Of a stretch of 64,000 bases of DNA, positions 23,230 to 31,637 are shown one piece after another (the stretch's first letter is position 1; every line of letters begins with the position of its first letter). The stretch covers positions 78,354 through 142,353 of the forward strand of contig NZ_JAFLDR010000006.1 of NCBI RefSeq assembly GCF_017302275.1, given 5' to 3'. The notes below the pieces were generated by a model. It did not search any database and had not been told where the DNA came from. It saw nothing but the letters and a program-made list of their open reading frames with translations. Source of the DNA: Sulfuritalea sp. GTDB lineage: Bacteria > Pseudomonadota > Gammaproteobacteria > Burkholderiales > Rhodocyclaceae. The position numbers were made by a program, and so were the translations under genes.

Positions 23230-25557
23230 ATGACCCATGATGAACTGATTCCCTTTCTGCTAGACAAGGCGCCGCTGTTCGAGAGCTTCGGGCGGGACAG
23301 CATCGAGGCGATCGTCGAAGGATCCGAGTTGCGCACCTTCGAGGGCAACGAGTCGATCATCCAGTGCGGCGACGAGGGGCGCTTCATCGGCGTCTTGCTG
23401 GACGGCCACGGCGAGATTTCGGTGGCCGACAATACGGGCGGCCGCATCGTCATGAGCCCGCTGGAAGTGGGTGACGTGTTCGGGGAAATGTCGGTGCTGA
23501 CCGGCGATCGCACCGTTGCCGACGTCATCGCGGGCAATCGTTGCCTGGTGCTTCTGATTCCCCAGGACGTGGTCAGCAGCCTCATCCTGGTCTATCCCAA
23601 GGCCATCCTGTATCTCTCGAAATTGCTCGCGGATCGCGCTCGTGCCCAGGCCGTCGATGTCACCAGCAGCCAGCTGCGCGCCCGCGCCCTGGCGCAATCC
23701 GACGACCCCTATGCGCTGAGCCTGAAGAAGGACGTGCACGGCAAGATCCTCTCAATCAATGCCGGTCTCTCCCAGATCCGCTTCGGTATCTACGACACGC
23801 ATGACGAGGCGCTGGATGTGCACGGCGTGGTCGATTGTGCCGGCTGCGAGTCGGTGCACATCACCATGACCGCCGCCGGCAAGGCGGTGCGCCGCGAACG
23901 GCCGCCCTTCGCCATCGGCGAGTTCTTCAACGTCCTGTTCGAGTCCATGCTCGAGCTCGACAACCGCTTCCTGTTTACGCCGCTGGACGTCATCGCCGTC
24001 GGCCACCGCGTGGTCCATGGCGGCAGCAAGTTCTCCAGCGCCACGGTTATCACGCCGCAGGTGCTGGCCGACATCGAAGCCCTTGCGACGTTGGCGCCGC
24101 TGCACAACCCGCACAACCTCGAAGGCATGCGCGAGGCGATGAAGTTCTTTCCCGGCGTGCCGCATGTCGCCGTGTTCGACACCGCCTTCCACCAGACGCT
24201 GCCGACCTATGCCTACCTCTACGGCCTGCCCTACGAGTGGTACAAGAAGGAGGGCATACGCCGCTACGGTTTCCACGGCACATCGCATCGCTACGTGTCG
24301 CTGAAGGCGGCGGAAGTCCTCAAGCGGCCGCTCGGCGAACTGGAGATCATTTCCTGCCACCTCGGTGTCGGCGCCTCGATGTGCGCCATCGACCACGGCC
24401 GCTCGGTGGACACCACGATGGGCATGACGCCTTCGGACGGGCTGATCATGCCCAGCCGATCCGGCAGCCTCGACCCGGCGATCATGATCCAGCTCATGGA
24501 GCGCTACAAGCTCGGTCCGGACGAACTCAACAAGCTGATCAATTCGGAAAGCGGCCTCAAGGGCATTTCCGGGATTTCCAGCGACATCCACGAGATCGAA
24601 GCCGCCGCCGCCGAGGGCCACCATCGCGCGCTGCTGGCGCACAAGGCCTTCTGCTACCAGATCCGCAAGAACATCGGCGCCTACGTCGCCGCGATGGGCG
24701 GCGTCAGCGTCCTGGCCTTCACGGGCGACATCGGCGAGACCAGTCCCGCCGTGCGCAGCCTCGCCTGCCAGGGCCTGGCCTACATGGGCATCAAGCTCGA
24801 CGAAGACAAGAACAGCAGCCTGGGCGCGGTGAGCGACTATGCGGTCATCTCCGCCGACGACTCGCCGGTCACCATCATCGTCGTCGCCAACAATGACGAA
24901 CGTCTGCTGGCATGGGAAGCCTTGCGTGCCATCGAGCGCAACCAGATCACCCTGGCGATTCGCGACGAGGCGGCGTCGCCGATTCCGATCGAGGTCTCGG
25001 CGCACCACGTGCATCTGGCCCAAGCCGATGTCGAGAAACTCTTTGGCCCCGGCCACCAGCTCACGCCGGAACATGAACTGTCGCAGCCGGGGCAGTTTGC
25101 CTGCGCCGAGAAGGTGGATCTGGTCGGCCCCAAGGGGCGCATCGCCAATGTGCGCGTGCTCGGGCCGACGCGCAAGGAAACCCAGGTCGAGATCGCCATG
25201 ACCGAGCAGTTCAAGCTGGGCGTGCAACCGCCGATACGCGAGTCCGGCGACCTTGCCAATACGCCGGGAATCCGCCTCGAAGGTCCCGCCGGGAGTACAC
25301 AGCTCGACCGGGGCGTGATCTGTGCCCAGCGTCATATCCACATGTCTCCCGAGGATGCCATGCGCCTGCGCCTGCGCGATCGCTACGTGGTGCGCGTGCG
25401 CATCGAGGGCGAGCGCGAAGTGACCTACGGCGACGTCGTGGTGCGGGTAAATCCCAACTACCGTTTGGCCATGCACATCGACACCGATGAAGGCAATGCC
25501 GGCAACATCACCACGGGCATGCAGGGCTTCATCGAGGAAATCCAGAGTCGCGCCTGA
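23230..25557 (+). CDS. Cyclic-nucleotide-binding domain / acetate kinase / PduL phosphotransacylase triple fusion
   Basis: A 775-aa three-domain protein. Residues 1-135 are a cNMP-binding beta-roll (GDVFGEMSVLTGDRTVADVI at 81-100). Residues about 171-568 are acetate kinase: N177 (ILSINAG), R260 (VGHRVVHGG), D317 (FDTAFHQTLP), H349 (YGFHGTSHR), R410 and E503 (GDIGET). Residues about 585-765 are a PduL-type phosphotransacylase with two zinc-type histidine pairs (HHVHL at 592-596, RHIHM at 701-705). Together these would convert acyl-CoA plus phosphate to acyl phosphate and then to acid plus ATP, or the reverse. Odd: V380 replaces the usual Asn of the HLGNGAS motif. It converges on a CoA-transferase gene. 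Confidence 0.9.
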   Translation: MTHDELIPFLLDKAPLFESFGRDSIEAIVEGSELRTFEGNESIIQCGDEGRFIGVLLDGHGEISVADNTGGRIVMSPLEVGDVFGEMSVLTGDRTVADVIAGNRCLVLLIPQDVVSSLILVYPKAILYLSKLLADRARAQAVDVTSSQLRARALAQSDDPYALSLKKDVHGKILSINAGLSQIRFGIYDTHDEALDVHGVVDCAGCESVHITMTAAGKAVRRERPPFAIGEFFNVLFESMLELDNRFLFTPLDVIAVGHRVVHGGSKFSSATVITPQVLADIEALATLAPLHNPHNLEGMREAMKFFPGVPHVAVFDTAFHQTLPTYAYLYGLPYEWYKKEGIRRYGFHGTSHRYVSLKAAEVLKRPLGELEIISCHLGVGASMCAIDHGRSVDTTMGMTPSDGLIMPSRSGSLDPAIMIQLMERYKLGPDELNKLINSESGLKGISGISSDIHEIEAAAAEGHHRALLAHKAFCYQIRKNIGAYVAAMGGVSVLAFTGDIGETSPAVRSLACQGLAYMGIKLDEDKNSSLGAVSDYAVISADDSPVTIIVVANNDERLLAWEALRAIERNQITLAIRDEAASPIPIEVSAHHVHLAQADVEKLFGPGHQLTPEHELSQPGQFACAEKVDLVGPKGRIANVRVLGPTRKETQVEIAMTEQFKLGVQPPIRESGDLANTPGIRLEGPAGSTQLDRGVICAQRHIHMSPEDAMRLRLRDRYVVRVRIEGEREVTYGDVVVRVNPNYRLAMHIDTDEGNAGNITTGMQGFIEEIQSRA

Positions 25558-25573
25558 GGGCGCGGCCGGCGCA

Positions 25574-27586
25574 TCAGCCGCCTGCGGACTTCAAGCGTTC
25601 CTGCGCCTCGTCGCGGCTGCCGAAGATCTGCGGGTCGGCGACGCGCTTGCCGAAGGATTCGCCGAGTCTGGCGCGCAGGAAGGTACTCGAGGTATAGCGC
25701 GTCACGTCCGTGTAGTGCCGGTCCATGATGCCCTTGACCATGGCCGTGTAATCATCGATCAGTTCCGGCGCGATGCTGAAGCGGTCGTAGTTGACGATGG
25801 CCGCCACCCTGTGGCCGATCGGCGCCAGGCGTGATTCCACGGCGGCGAGGATGCGGTCGATGTCGGCGCGGGAGCGTACCGAGAGGCCCTCGAAATTGAC
25901 GAAGAACACGTTCTGCGCCGCGTCGTAGCTCAGGCGTTGTTCGAGCGGCATTTCCAGCAGGCCGGGGCGCAGGCCCATCGGCTCCGCGCTGAAAACGCGC
26001 GCGTCCATCAGCGCTGGCGGCTGGCGCATGAGCGGAGCGAATTCCATGCGGTCCAGAATGTCGCGCCGCAGATCGACGCCGGGCGCGATCTCGATCAGTT
26101 CCAGTCCCTCGGCGCAAAGGCGGAAGACGCAGCGCTCGGTGACGTAGAGCACGGTCTTCCCGCTCGCGGCGGCAACCGGGCCGCTGAACGTGCGGTGTTC
26201 GACCTCGTTCACGAACTTCATCGCCTTGCCGTCGGCAAGAATCTTTAGGACGCCGGCTTCAAGTGCGAGTTCGAGCTTGCCGGCGGTGAAAGTGCCGACG
26301 AAGACCACCTTCTTTGCGCTCTGGCTGATGTTGATGAAGCCGCCGGCGCCGGCAAGCTTGGGGCCGAACTTCGAGACGTTCAGGTTGCCTTCCCGGTCGG
26401 CCTGGGCGAGGCCGAGAAAAGCGATGTCGAGGCCGCCGCCGTCGTAGAAATCGAACTGGCTGGGCTGGTCGACGATGGCTTGGGTATTGATTGCCGCGCC
26501 AAAGTTCAGGCCGCCGGCCGGAACGCCGCCGATCACGCCAGGCTCGGCGGTGAGGGTGATGAGGTCGAGGATCTTTTCCTCCGTCGCAACGCTGGCGATG
26601 CCTTCCGGCATGCCGATGCCGAGGTTAACCACGTCGTTTGCGGTGAGTTCCATCGCCGCGCGGCGGGCAATGATCTTGCGCTCGTCGAGCCCCATCGGTG
26701 CCACGGCCGAGATCGGTACCCGTATCTCGCCGGAAAACGCGGCACTGTAGGGTTCGATGAAGGTCTGCATGTGGTATTCGGGCTTTTCCGCCACCACCAC
26801 GCAATCCACCAGCACGCCGGGAATCTTCACCTGGCGCGGGTTCAGGGTATTGCGATCGGCGATGCGCTCGACCTGGGCGATGACGATGCCGCCGGAGTTG
26901 TGCGCCGCCATGGCGATCGCCTGTGCTTCGAGCGTCAGGGCTTCGCGCTCCATGCTGACATTGCCGTCGGAATCCGCCGTGGTGCCGCGGATGATGCCGA
27001 CATGGATCGGGAAGGCCTTGTAAAACAGAAAATCCTCGCCGTCGATCGGCATCAGGCGCACCAGGTCGACACCGCTGGCAAGGGTCCGCTGGTTGAGCTT
27101 GCCGCCGCCATGGCGCGGATCGACGAAGGTGCCGAGCCCGATCCGGGTCAAGGTTCCGGGCTTGCCGGCGGCGATATCGCGGAACAGGTGACAGATCACG
27201 CCCTGCGGCAGGTTCCAGGCCTCGATGCGGTTGGCGACCGCGAGCTGCTGCAGCGTCGGCACCAGTCCCCAATGCCCGCCAACGACTCGCCTGACCAGGC
27301 CGTCGTGGCCCAGGTGATTGAGGCCGCGCGCCTTGCCGTCGCCCTGGCCGGCGGCATACACCAGCGTGAGATCACGCGGATGGCCCAGGCCGTGGGCATC
27401 GGCCTCTTGCGTCTCGAGAAATCGCGTCTCGAGCGCGACGGCGATGTTCTCGGCAAAGCCGATGCCGACGAAGCCGCCGGTGGCGATCGTGTCGCCGTCG
27501 CGGATCAGCTTCACGGCCTGGGCGGCGCTCATGACCTTGCCGGTGTCGCCACCGCGTAGGGACGCGATCAGGGGATGCTGGGACAT
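25574..27586 (-). CDS. Acyl-CoA:acetate/3-ketoacid CoA-transferase with C-terminal extension
   Basis: A 670-aa single-chain family I CoA-transferase. Both the alpha-like part ([31 protein letters not shown]) and the beta-like part ([19 protein letters not shown]) are fused. The likely catalytic glutamate lies in [15 protein letters not shown]. About 130 C-terminal residues exceed the usual 520-530-aa YdiF/propionate CoA-transferase length. The start at 27586 has AAGGAG upstream; the frame is open further but non-conserved. It would move CoA between short acids such as acetate, propionate or ketoacids. It converges with the AckA-PduL fusion and follows the TRAP genes on the same strand behind a terminator. 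Confidence 0.88.
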   Translation of the reverse strand: MSQHPLIASLRGGDTGKVMSAAQAVKLIRDGDTIATGGFVGIGFAENIAVALETRFLETQEADAHGLGHPRDLTLVYAAGQGDGKARGLNHLGHDGLVRRVVGGHWGLVPTLQQLAVANRIEAWNLPQGVICHLFRDIAAGKPGTLTRIGLGTFVDPRHGGGKLNQRTLASGVDLVRLMPIDGEDFLFYKAFPIHVGIIRGTTADSDGNVSMEREALTLEAQAIAMAAHNSGGIVIAQVERIADRNTLNPRQVKIPGVLVDCVVVAEKPEYHMQTFIEPYSAAFSGEIRVPISAVAPMGLDERKIIARRAAMELTANDVVNLGIGMPEGIASVATEEKILDLITLTAEPGVIGGVPAGGLNFGAAINTQAIVDQPSQFDFYDGGGLDIAFLGLAQADREGNLNVSKFGPKLAGAGGFINISQSAKKVVFVGTFTAGKLELALEAGVLKILADGKAMKFVNEVEHRTFSGPVAAASGKTVLYVTERCVFRLCAEGLELIEIAPGVDLRRDILDRMEFAPLMRQPPALMDARVFSAEPMGLRPGLLEMPLEQRLSYDAAQNVFFVNFEGLSVRSRADIDRILAAVESRLAPIGHRVAAIVNYDRFSIAPELIDDYTAMVKGIMDRHYTDVTRYTSSTFLRARLGESFGKRVADPQIFGSRDEAQERLKSAGG

Positions 27587-27679
27587 GGGTTGCTCCTTGC
27601 GTGCTGTTGCGGACGTCGTGGATGGACGATTATCGCGCCATGCCGGATCACGGGAGTGTGACCGAAACACCGATGCCAG

Positions 27680-27708
27680 AAAAACAAACCCCGCCGGAGC
27701 GGGGTTTG
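27680..27708 (-). terminator. Rho-independent terminator after dctP
   Basis: CAAACCCCG (27685-27693) and CGGGGTTTG (27700-27708) form a 9-bp stem with a 6-nt loop. On the minus strand it is followed by a T-run (TTTTT complementary to 27680-27684). It closes the TRAP operon. Confidence 0.85.
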
Positions 27709-27720
27709 CAGTATCCGTCC

Positions 27721-27738
27721 GCTGCCGCGAGCGGCAGC
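27721..27738 (-). other. Second hairpin immediately after the dctP stop
   Basis: GCTGCCGC (27721-27728) and GCGGCAGC (27731-27738) form a perfect inverted repeat 7 nt beyond the dctP stop codon, upstream of the terminator at 27680-27708. It may stabilise the mRNA 3' end. Confidence 0.5.
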
Positions 27739-27745
27739 ATGGAAT

Positions 27746-28858
27746 TTACTTCTTCTTCGGCGCTGCCTTGGCCGGCGCGCTGCGGCCGGTCTGCATGAAG
27801 TTGTCGAACGTGGCCTCGGTGAAGCGGAACCAGAGGTTCTGCTCGTCGCGGAAGGCCGCGTAGTCGGCATACACCTTCTTCCAGTTCGGGTTCTTCGCCG
27901 ACAACTCGTCGTACAGCTGCATCGCCGCGTCGTGCGCCGCCTTGAGGATGCTCTTGTCGAAGGCGGCGAGCTTGGCGCCGTTGGCCACCAGGCGCTTCAG
28001 CGCCGCCGGGTTCTTGGCGTCGTAGCGTGCCTGCATCTCGACGTGGGCGTGCGAGGCGGCGGCGGTGACGATGGCCTTGTAGTCTGCCGGCAGCCCTTCC
28101 CAGGCCTTGTTGTTGACGTACAGGGACAGCTGCGGGCCGCCTTCCCACCAGCCAGGGTAATAGTAGTGCTTGGCGACCTTGTAGAAGCCCAGTTTCTCGT
28201 CGTCATAGGGGCCGACCCACTCGGTGGCGTCGATGGTGCCCTTTTCCAGCGCCTGGTAGATTTCACCGCCGGGGATGTTCTGCGGCACGCCGCCGATCGC
28301 CGCCAGTACCTTGCCGCCGAAGCCGCCGATGCGCATCTTGAGGCCCTTGATGTCGGCCACCGACTTGATCGGCTTGCGGTACCAGCCGCCCATCTGGGCG
28401 CCGGTGTTGCCCATCGGGAAGTTGACGATGTTGTAGCCGGCATAGAACTCGCGCAGCAGCTTCATGCCGTTGCCTTCGTACATCCAGGCCGTCATCTGGC
28501 GGCTGTTGAGGCCGAAGGGAATCGCGCAGTCGATGGCGAAGGTTTCATCCTTGCCGAAGAAGTAGTAAGGCGCGGTGTGCGCGCATTCGACCGTGCCCTG
28601 CTGCACGCCGTCGACCACGCCGAAGGGGGGCATCAGTTCGCCGCCGGCATGGACGGAAATCGTGAACTTGCCGCCGGTGGACTCGCTCACCGACTTCGAG
28701 AACACCTCGGCGGCACCGTAAATGGTGTCGAGCGCCTTGGGGAAGCTCGAGGCCAGGCGCCAGCGGATGGTCGGGGACTGGGCGTGGACCGCCGGCGCGG
28801 CGCCGGCAGCCAGGATGCCGGCGATACCGGCGTTTTGCAGAAACTTGCGACGTTCCAT
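27746..28858 (-). CDS. dctP: TRAP transporter substrate-binding protein, TakP/lactate-like
   Basis: Periplasmic solute receptor of a TRAP transporter, 370 aa. Start at 28858 (MERRKFLQNAGIAGILAAGA) with GAGGAG upstream; it gives a twin-arginine-type signal peptide ending near VHAQ. Receptor features include GGWYRKPIKSVADIKGLKMR and the stretch ATEWVGPYDDEKLGFYKVA followed by YYYPGWWEGGP. These resemble the 2-oxoacid (TakP) and calcium-lactate receptor group, so small monocarboxylates are the likely ligands. It is the last of dctQ-dctM-dctP, and a terminator follows. Confidence 0.9.
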   Translation of the reverse strand: MERRKFLQNAGIAGILAAGAAPAVHAQSPTIRWRLASSFPKALDTIYGAAEVFSKSVSESTGGKFTISVHAGGELMPPFGVVDGVQQGTVECAHTAPYYFFGKDETFAIDCAIPFGLNSRQMTAWMYEGNGMKLLREFYAGYNIVNFPMGNTGAQMGGWYRKPIKSVADIKGLKMRIGGFGGKVLAAIGGVPQNIPGGEIYQALEKGTIDATEWVGPYDDEKLGFYKVAKHYYYPGWWEGGPQLSLYVNNKAWEGLPADYKAIVTAAASHAHVEMQARYDAKNPAALKRLVANGAKLAAFDKSILKAAHDAAMQLYDELSAKNPNWKKVYADYAAFRDEQNLWFRFTEATFDNFMQTGRSAPAKAAPKKK

Positions 28859-28929
28859 GTATGAGATCTCCTCGTTGTGGTTCAACCAGACAGGCGGCCC
28901 CAGGCTGGGTGCCGCCGGATACTACACCA

Positions 28930-30732
28930 TCACTTCTTGCCCTGTTTCAAGGACTGTTCGAGCGCTTTGCCCGGATCGTCCGCCTCGTCTTCCTTGTCGG
29001 CCTTGCCGTCCGCGCCTTCCTTGTCCTTTTCGCCATCGTCCTCCTCGGCCTCCGGCGCCATGGACTCCAGGCTACCGGGAGCCTCGATCTGGACATCCTG
29101 GGTGCTTGCCGCGGCCGGCTTGTCCAGGCTGTCGAGCACCAGGTTCGGGTAGATCACCACGGCAGAGACCATGATCAGCTGCAGGATGATGAAGGCGATC
29201 GCGCCCTTGTAGATCTGCGTCGTGGTCACCGCCGGGATGCGCTCGTTGGTGACGCGGTCGTTGTAGTCGGACTTCGCCGCCACGCTGCGCAGGTAGAACA
29301 GGGCGAAGCCGAAGGGCGGGGTGAGGAAGGAGGTCTGCAGGTTCATGGCGACGATGACGCCGAACCAGATCAGGGCATCGCTGCCGGCCGGCAGCAGGGC
29401 CGGCAGGATCTTCTCCGCCACCGGCGCCAGGATGGGCACGACGATGAAGGCGATTTCGAAGAAGTCGATGAACATGCCGAGGATGAAGATCAGCAGATTC
29501 ACGATAATCAGGAAACCCATGGCGCCGCCGGGCAGCTTGTCGAACAGGTGCTCGACGAACTTGTGGCCGTCGGCGGCGTTGAAAGTGAAGGAGAACACCG
29601 TCGAGCCGATCAGGATGAAAAGCACGAACACCGAAAGCTTGGTGGTGTTCTCCAGCGCCTGCACCAGCAGGTCCTTCGACAACTGGCGGCGAGCGATCGC
29701 CATCACCAGCGCGCCGAGCGCGCCCATCGCGCCGCCCTCGGTCGGCGTCGCCAGGCCGAGGAAGATGGTGCCCAGCACCAGGAAGATCAGCACCAGCGGC
29801 GGGATCAGAACGAAGGTCACGCGTTCGGAGAGCTTGGAGAGCAGACCCATGCCGGTGAGTTTGTTGATCAGCGCGAGGCCCAGCGCGACGAACGAGGAGA
29901 TAGTCATCGACAGGATCAGGATTTCGTCGCCGGGCGCCGCGTTTTCGCGGCCGGTCCAGCCCTTGATCAGGCCGTCGTGCACCTGGGACCAGGCGATGCC
30001 GGCCGCCGCCGCGACCAGCAGCAGCAGCAGCAGCGAAATGTGGCCCGAGGACCCATTGGCTTCCTTGTAGATGCGCGCCTCGGCGGGCAGGGCCGGCACC
30101 CAGGCCGGCTTGACGAAGGCCACCACGATGACGAACAAGGCATAAAGGCAGACCAGCAGCACGCCGGGGACCAGGGCGCCGGCATACAGGTCGCCGACCG
30201 AGCGGCCGAGCTGGTCGGCCATCACGATCAGCACCAGCGAGGGCGGGATGGCCTGGGCCAGGGTGCCCGAGGCGGTGATCACGCCGGTGGCGATGGCGCG
30301 GTTGTAGCCGTAGCGCAGCATGATCGGCAGCGAGATCAGGCCCATCGAGATCACCGCCGCGGCGACCACGCCGGTGGTGGCGGCGAGCAGGGCGCCGACG
30401 AAGATCACGGCAAGGGCGAGGCCGCCGCGCAGCGGGCCGAACACCTGGCCGACGGTCTCCAGCAGGTCCTCGGCCATGCCGCTGCGCTCGAGGATGATGC
30501 CCATGAAGGTGAAGAAGGGGATGGCCAGCAGCGTGTCGTTCTGCATGATGCCGAAGATGCGCAACGGCAGCGCCTGGAACAGCGAGGGTGGGAACATGCT
30601 CGCTTCCATGCCGAGGAAGCCGAAAAAAAGCCCCGTCGAGGCGAGCGCAAACGCCACCGGAAAGCCGGTGAGGAGAAAGAACAGCAGGCCGCAAAACATC
30701 AGCGGCACGAAGTTTTGGGCGATGAATTCCAT
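28930..30732 (-). CDS. dctM: TRAP transporter large permease with acidic C-terminal tail
   Basis: The 600-aa DctM subunit, with 12 or more predicted membrane helices, carries the sodium-coupled transport path. Family segments include FMGIILERSGMAEDLLETVG, ALAVIFVGALLAATTGVVAA and PTEGGAMGALGALVMA. The last 60 or so residues (SMAPEAEEDDGEKDKEGADG onward) form an unusual Lys/Glu/Asp-rich cytoplasmic tail not needed for the fold. It overlaps the dctQ stop by 1 nt and precedes dctP by 71 nt. Confidence 0.92.
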   Translation of the reverse strand: MEFIAQNFVPLMFCGLLFFLLTGFPVAFALASTGLFFGFLGMEASMFPPSLFQALPLRIFGIMQNDTLLAIPFFTFMGIILERSGMAEDLLETVGQVFGPLRGGLALAVIFVGALLAATTGVVAAAVISMGLISLPIMLRYGYNRAIATGVITASGTLAQAIPPSLVLIVMADQLGRSVGDLYAGALVPGVLLVCLYALFVIVVAFVKPAWVPALPAEARIYKEANGSSGHISLLLLLLVAAAAGIAWSQVHDGLIKGWTGRENAAPGDEILILSMTISSFVALGLALINKLTGMGLLSKLSERVTFVLIPPLVLIFLVLGTIFLGLATPTEGGAMGALGALVMAIARRQLSKDLLVQALENTTKLSVFVLFILIGSTVFSFTFNAADGHKFVEHLFDKLPGGAMGFLIIVNLLIFILGMFIDFFEIAFIVVPILAPVAEKILPALLPAGSDALIWFGVIVAMNLQTSFLTPPFGFALFYLRSVAAKSDYNDRVTNERIPAVTTTQIYKGAIAFIILQLIMVSAVVIYPNLVLDSLDKPAAASTQDVQIEAPGSLESMAPEAEEDDGEKDKEGADGKADKEDEADDPGKALEQSLKQGKK

Positions 30733-31331
30733 CAGCGGACTTCCTCTCGTACGTGTGCGGCGTGTTCCTCGATCTCGTGGCCGATCTCATCCTTGGCCGC
30801 GGTTGCTTCATGGCCGATGGCATCGGGTGCAGCGCCGGCGAGAAAGGCCGCGCGCTTGATCAGTTCGGAGGCGCCCTGCAGCCCCAGCAGCGTGAAGCCG
30901 AGCGGGATCAGTGCATACATCGGCCAGCGAATCAGGCCGCCGGCGTTCTGCGACATCTCGCCGCTGTTCCAGGCATTCACGAACAGGGGCCAGGAGATCA
31001 CGACCAGCATGTAGCACAGCGGGAACAGGAAGACGACGATGCCGACGATGTCGATGATGTTGCGTGTCTTTGCCGAGAGGTGGTTGGAAATGAAGTCGAT
31101 GCGCACGTGGGCGTTCTTGAGGAAGGCGAAGCCGGCGCCGAGCATGAAGACGGAGGCAAACAGGTACCACTGGATTTCCAGCAGCGCGTTCGAACTGGTG
31201 TCGAAGGCCTTGCGCACGATGGCGTTGCCGGCGGAGATCAGCACGGCGGCGAGGATCAGCCAGATCAGACTGCGGCCGAGCCGGTCGTTCATCCAGTCGA
31301 CCCCGCGGGAGAATTTCAACATGGCGTTCAT
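30732..31331 (-). CDS. dctQ: TRAP transporter small permease
   Basis: The 199-aa DctQ subunit, with four predicted membrane helices: residues near WLILAAVLISAGNAIVRKAF, WYLFASVFMLGAGFAFLKNA, DIVGIVVFLFPLCYMLVVIS and YALIPLGFTLLGLQGASE. The conserved HVRIDFISNHLS lies after the second helix. A charged C-terminal tail (EEHAAHVREEVR) follows. It is the first gene of the TRAP operon, with the divergent GntR-family regulator 306 nt away. Confidence 0.9.
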   Translation of the reverse strand: MNAMLKFSRGVDWMNDRLGRSLIWLILAAVLISAGNAIVRKAFDTSSNALLEIQWYLFASVFMLGAGFAFLKNAHVRIDFISNHLSAKTRNIIDIVGIVVFLFPLCYMLVVISWPLFVNAWNSGEMSQNAGGLIRWPMYALIPLGFTLLGLQGASELIKRAAFLAGAAPDAIGHEATAAKDEIGHEIEEHAAHVREEVR

Positions 31332-31512
31332 CGGTGCGACTCCAGGGTGGCGTTGCGCAGGCCGCGGCGATTCAAGGGAATGCCGGAGAATGGAAGGGGC
31401 ATCATAACCTGAGGTTTCAATATTCGTCGAATCGAAAGCCTGCCGGCACCGGGTGCGTCAGCAGGTGTGCGGTGCAGCAAGCGATTCCCGTGATATCGGT
31501 GGATTGGATCAA

Positions 31513-31523
31513 TGGTAAGACCA
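31513..31523. promoter_or_regulatory. Operator-like palindrome 1 for the FCD-GntR regulator
   Basis: TGGT-AAG-ACCA (31513-31523) fits the TGGTNNNACCA pattern known for FadR-subfamily regulators such as PdhR and LldR. It lies in the divergent gap between dctQ and the regulator, nearer the middle, and could control the TRAP operon. Confidence 0.6.
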
Positions 31524-31601
31524 AAACGTTCGGCATGATATCGATGCCAACCTACATTGTCAATTGAAATATTTTCATGGCCCCGGTTTATTTCAGGGCA
31601 A

Positions 31602-31631
31602 TTGATCTTTTGGTCAGACCAATGATATATT
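31602..31631 (+). promoter_or_regulatory. Promoter of the FCD-GntR regulator
   Basis: TTGATC (31602-31607) and TATATT (31626-31631) are 18 bp apart. The operator at 31610-31622 occupies the spacer, so a bound repressor would block RNA polymerase. The predicted start site falls at or next to the ATG at 31638, suggesting a leaderless transcript, unless ATG 31650 is used. Confidence 0.5.
31610..31622. promoter_or_regulatory. Operator-like palindrome 2, probable autoregulation site
   Basis: TTGGTC-A-GACCAA (31610-31622) is a perfect 6+1+6 palindrome matching the PdhR/LldR-type ATTGGTNNNACCAAT consensus. It is just 16 nt before the regulator's start codon. Confidence 0.7.
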
Positions 31632-31637
31632 GAGTCA

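Noticed and set aside
28861-31014. Long plus-strand open frame opposite dctM/dctQ
   Set aside because: It is antisense to clear TRAP permease genes and is His/Gln/Asp-rich, typical of shadows of GC-rich membrane genes.
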